From an uncultured Megamonas sp. (lineage in GTDB: Bacteria; Bacillota; Negativicutes; Selenomonadales; Selenomonadaceae), in contig USIX01000034.1 in NCBI GenBank assembly GCA_900554895.1, forward strand, positions 1 to 17,406: DNA of 17,406 bases. Reading direction: 5' to 3'. Below the pieces are notes generated by a model. The model was given only the letters and a program-made list of their open reading frames with translations, was not told the origin of the DNA and did not search any database. The translations under genes were made by a program, and so were the position numbers. Positions 15,410 to 17,406 of the stretch are shown piece by piece. How positions within the stretch are numbered: the first letter of the stretch is position 1; each line of letters starts with the position of its first letter.

Positions 15410-15862
15410 TTAAGTATTGTTTGCAATGATAGCGCCGACAACACCGCCGACTACTACAGCCGTAGCAATGTCGCCTTTATCATAATCTTTGTCATCATCT
15501 CTGTCATGGCGGTCATCGTCTCGAGGCGGAGGCGGCGGATTTTTGCCGTCCTTATCATAACGGTGGTCTTCATTTGGTTTCGGCGGAGGCGGATTTTTGT
15601 CTTTTTTATCGTTGCGGTTATTATCATGACGCGGTGGAGCTATTTTGTCTTTTTTATCTTTTTTATCGTTTTTATCATTGCGTATTGGCGAATGTTTGTC
15701 GTTATCGTCTTTATCCCATCTGTCATGACGCTGTTCGATTTTCGGCTGACTGCTTGCTGCAGAAGCTGTAGAGAAACTATTTATACTGTAGCTTGCAGGA
15801 ATACCCAGAAAACAAGCCAATGTAACGGTACATAAAAGTTTTTTTGTCTTTTTAGCAAACAT
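15410..15862 (-). CDS. exported Lys/Asp/Pro-rich protein with conserved glycine-zipper-like C-tail (paralogue 2)
   Basis: Function unknown. The 150-aa protein has the same plan as its neighbours: signal peptide MFAKKTKKLLCTVTLACFLG with an Ala/Ser cleavage region (STASAASS at 31-38), then QRHDRWDKDDNDKH. A lysine/aspartate-dominated disordered middle (61-90) is followed by two Pro runs (91-94, 109-113), an acidic-histidine stretch DDDRHDRDDDKDYDKGD, and the tail IATAVVVGGVVGAIIANNT (132-150). Compared with paralogue 1 the middle uses Lys rather than Arg and has no long exact repeat. ATG has AAGGAGA 8 bases upstream. It lies 22 bp after paralogue 3 and 34 bp before the paralogue 1 start, so the three genes form one operon. 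Confidence 0.82.
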   Translation of the reverse strand: MFAKKTKKLLCTVTLACFLGIPASYSINSFSTASAASSQPKIEQRHDRWDKDDNDKHSPIRNDKNDKKDKKDKIAPPRHDNNRNDKKDKNPPPPKPNEDHRYDKDGKNPPPPPRDDDRHDRDDDKDYDKGDIATAVVVGGVVGAIIANNT

Positions 15863-15884
15863 AAATAAATCTCCTTATTATTTA

Positions 15885-16169
15885 TCAGGTGTTTTTGGCA
15901 ATGATGGCACCGATTACACCGCCGACGAGTACAGCCGTTACGATGTTGCCCTTAGTATAATCTTCATCGTCATCATCTCTGTCATGTCTATTATCTCTAT
16001 CGTGGCGATAGTCTCTGTCTCTATGATTGTCATGTCTGGAATCGTAACCGTAAGAGGCTGCACTTGCTGTAGGAGCTGTTGCTATATATCCGAGCGGGCT
16101 GCACAGAAAACATGCGAGAGCCAGAACGCTTATAATCCTTTTAAATCTTCCTGTAATTAATTTTAACAT
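15885..16169 (-). CDS. small exported Asp/Arg/His-rich protein with conserved glycine-zipper-like C-tail (paralogue 3)
   Basis: Function unknown. This is the shortest (94 aa) and first-transcribed member. It has a basic start and hydrophobic signal (RIISVLALACFLCSPLGYIA), an Ala/Ser region (TASAAS at 34-39), and a short charged middle of RHDNHRDRDYRHDRDNRHDRDDDDED (45-70, written here in part by its His/Arg/Asp pattern). The tail follows: YTKGNIVTAVLVGGVIGAII then AKNT. It lacks the Pro runs of the other two. The ACFL-x2-P block inside the signal core is shared by all three. ATG has AAAGGATG about 9 bases upstream. It may approximate the ancestral unit from which the longer paralogues grew (inference). 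Confidence 0.8.
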   Translation of the reverse strand: MLKLITGRFKRIISVLALACFLCSPLGYIATAPTASAASYGYDSRHDNHRDRDYRHDRDNRHDRDDDDEDYTKGNIVTAVLVGGVIGAIIAKNT

Positions 16170-16233
16170 ATTAACACATCCTTTGACATAGTTTTTATGA
16201 GTTTCTATGTGAATTTTACTACTCTATATTAAT

Positions 16234-16242
16234 AATATACCA
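16234..16242 (-). promoter_or_regulatory. possible promoter of the three-paralogue operon
   Basis: On the minus strand TGG followed by TATATT forms an extended -10 about 65 bp upstream of paralogue 3. The hexamer 17 bp further up (AGCAAA) is a poor -35. It faces away from the murQ promoter in the 161-bp divergent gap. Confidence 0.4.
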
Positions 16243-16272
16243 GCAGAAGATTAAATTTTGCTTAGAATTCTA

Positions 16273-16301
16273 TTTAAAAAAGATTAAAATTTATTTATAA
16301 T
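16273..16301 (+). promoter_or_regulatory. murQ promoter
   Basis: TTTAAA (16273-16278) and a perfect TATAAT (16296-16301) are 17 bp apart. Transcription would start near 16308 with a leader of about 23 nt carrying AGGAG 8 bases before the murQ ATG. No CRP-type or other operator is obvious. Confidence 0.65.
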
Positions 16302-16330
16302 GGAATAATACTGTTTTAGGAGTTGATTAT

Positions 16331-17233
16331 ATGGATTTAAGTAATTTATTGACGGAAAGACGTAATCCGTACACTTTGGATATAGATAAGATATCTTCAC
16401 TGGAAATGTGTATGCTTTTAAATGAGGAGGATAAAAAAGCGGCTGTGGCGGTCAGAAATGTACTGCCGCAAATAGCGAAAGCTGTGGATGAAATTGCGGC
16501 AAGACTGGCACGTGGCGGTCGACTGTTTTATATCGGTGCGGGAACTTCCGGCAGACTGGGTATTTTAGATGCCGTGGAATGTCCGCCGACGTACAGTACT
16601 GACCCGGAAATGGTGCAGGGGATAATTGCAGGCGGATACCCGGCGATTTTCAAGGCACAGGAGGGAGCAGAGGATTCTCTTATGCTGGCGCAGGAGGACT
16701 TGAAAGCCAAAAATCTTACGGCGAAAGACTGCGTAGTCGGTATTGCGGCAAGCGGAAGAACGCCGTATGTTGCCGGAGGACTGGAATATGCCGATAAAAT
16801 CGGTGCGCTGACGATAGCGGTAAGCTGCTGCAAAAATGCGCTTATCAGTGCCAAGGCCCGTATTGCAATAGAGGCATTGACAGGACCTGAAGCGATAACC
16901 GGCAGTACGCGCATGAAAGCCGGTACGGCGCAAAAGATGATACTGAATATGCTTTCCACCTGCACTATGATAAAACTCGGCAAAGTGTACAGTAATTTAA
17001 TGGTAGATGTAAAAGCTTCCAATAAGAAGCTGGAAGAACGCGCCCGCCATATCGTAATGGAAGCGACCGACTGCACATATGAGCAGGCACAGGAAGTTTT
17101 AGCAAAAACAGAAGGCAGAGCCAAACCGGCAATTTTAATGGTACTTTTGGAGTGCGACCTGAATAAAGCGAAAGCTTTGCTTAGGGAAAATAACGGTTTT
17201 ATTGCCAAAGCACTGGCAAATTCCGATAGATGA
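16331..17233 (+). CDS. murQ: N-acetylmuramic acid 6-phosphate etherase
   Basis: MurQ cleaves the lactyl ether of MurNAc-6-phosphate to GlcNAc-6-phosphate and D-lactate, in cell-wall recycling or use of external muramic acid. The 300-aa protein has the family start [14 protein letters not shown] (6-19), the SIS sugar-phosphate fold with [20 protein letters not shown] (66-85), catalytic glutamates E83 and E114 (AQEGAEDS), [12 protein letters not shown] (136-147) and [18 protein letters not shown] (185-202). The C-terminal helical region with [12 protein letters not shown] is typical. The ATG follows AGGAG by 8 bases. The next gene, a PTS EIIB protein starting 8 bp later, matches the murQ-murP pairing. 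Confidence 0.96.
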   Translation: MDLSNLLTERRNPYTLDIDKISSLEMCMLLNEEDKKAAVAVRNVLPQIAKAVDEIAARLARGGRLFYIGAGTSGRLGILDAVECPPTYSTDPEMVQGIIAGGYPAIFKAQEGAEDSLMLAQEDLKAKNLTAKDCVVGIAASGRTPYVAGGLEYADKIGALTIAVSCCKNALISAKARIAIEALTGPEAITGSTRMKAGTAQKMILNMLSTCTMIKLGKVYSNLMVDVKASNKKLEERARHIVMEATDCTYEQAQEVLAKTEGRAKPAILMVLLECDLNKAKALLRENNGFIAKALANSDR

Positions 17234-17241
17234 GGTGAAAA

Positions 17242-17406
17242 ATGAATTTACAGGAAACGGCGGCGGAAATTTATAAATTATTAAAACCGTACAATATAAA
17301 AGAGACACGTAACTGCATGACACGGCTCAGACTTCATCTGGAAGATTTGGAAAATGCGCCGCTGGAAAAACTGAAAAAAGTGGATAATGTGCTGGGTGTT
17401 AATTTG
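17242..17406 (+). CDS. murP: PTS EIIBC component, probably MurNAc-specific (partial, runs off the window)
   Basis: Only the first 55 residues are present. They form most of a glucose-family EIIB domain: the phosphorylated cysteine is C25 in RNCMTRLRL, followed by the LKKVDNVLGV segment. EIIB at the N-terminus before a presumed EIIC matches the MurP order. The pairing with murQ suggests import of N-acetylmuramic acid as its 6-phosphate; with so little sequence, another amino-sugar or sucrose-type EIIBC remains possible. ATG has GAGGTGA 3-5 bases upstream, and the 8-bp gap implies one transcript with murQ. Confidence 0.8.
   Translation, partial: MNLQETAAEIYKLLKPYNIKETRNCMTRLRLHLEDLENAPLEKLKKVDNVLGVNL

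Noticed and set aside
15506..15835. Plus-strand open frames opposite paralogue 2
   Set aside because: Same cause: low-complexity minus-strand codons leave the opposite frames open. No start signal or recognisable domain.

Overview
The window looks like chromosomal DNA of a diderm (outer-membrane-bearing) Firmicute of the class Negativicutes, perhaps a Megamonas- or Selenomonas-like gut anaerobe. The evidence is a mix of traits: low-to-moderate GC, a Firmicutes-type T-box leader, AGGAGG ribosome binding sites with frequent TTG starts, an aroA-cmk-plsC-ispH cluster typical of Firmicutes, and a TonB-dependent outer-membrane receptor that only a diderm would need. The genus is inference.

Layout. 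(1) 5-3488, minus strand: aroA, cmk, plsC and ispH (shikimate pathway, CMP kinase, phospholipid acyltransferase, isoprenoid synthesis), read from an extended -10 promoter at 3531-3559. (2) 3664-7395, plus strand: a T-box leader with a likely isoleucine (AUC) specifier, then ilvC, a hairpin terminator, and ilvB-ilvN, which overlap by ATGA. Together they encode the reductoisomerase and both acetolactate synthase subunits of branched-chain amino acid synthesis. (3) 7480-10178, plus strand: bioY-bioD-bioA behind a promoter whose -35 box lies inside an apparent BirA (biotin repressor) operator. The operon joins biotin uptake with two synthesis steps; bioB, bioF and bioW are not in the window. (4) 10269-11270, minus strand: an exported HSL-type alpha/beta hydrolase, sharing a bidirectional terminator with bioA. 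(5) 11402-14466, plus strand: a very basic membrane protein of unknown function and a TonB-dependent receptor; a Fur-box-like sequence lies just downstream of the first promoter. (6) 14467-14877: a gene-free stretch of about 400 bp with nested inverted repeats, a possible structured RNA or MITE-like element. (7) 14878-16169, minus strand: three tandem paralogues of a small exported protein family with Asp/Arg/Lys/His/Pro-rich disordered middles and an almost invariant C-terminal glycine-zipper-like tail ending in Asn-Thr. (8) 16273-17406, plus strand: murQ and the 5' end of a PTS EIIBC gene (murP-like), for uptake and use of N-acetylmuramic acid.

Most of the window is core metabolism with regulation readable from the DNA (T-box, BirA operator, terminators). 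The least explained parts are the three-paralogue envelope family, the structured element beside it, and the basic membrane protein placed before the TonB-dependent receptor.
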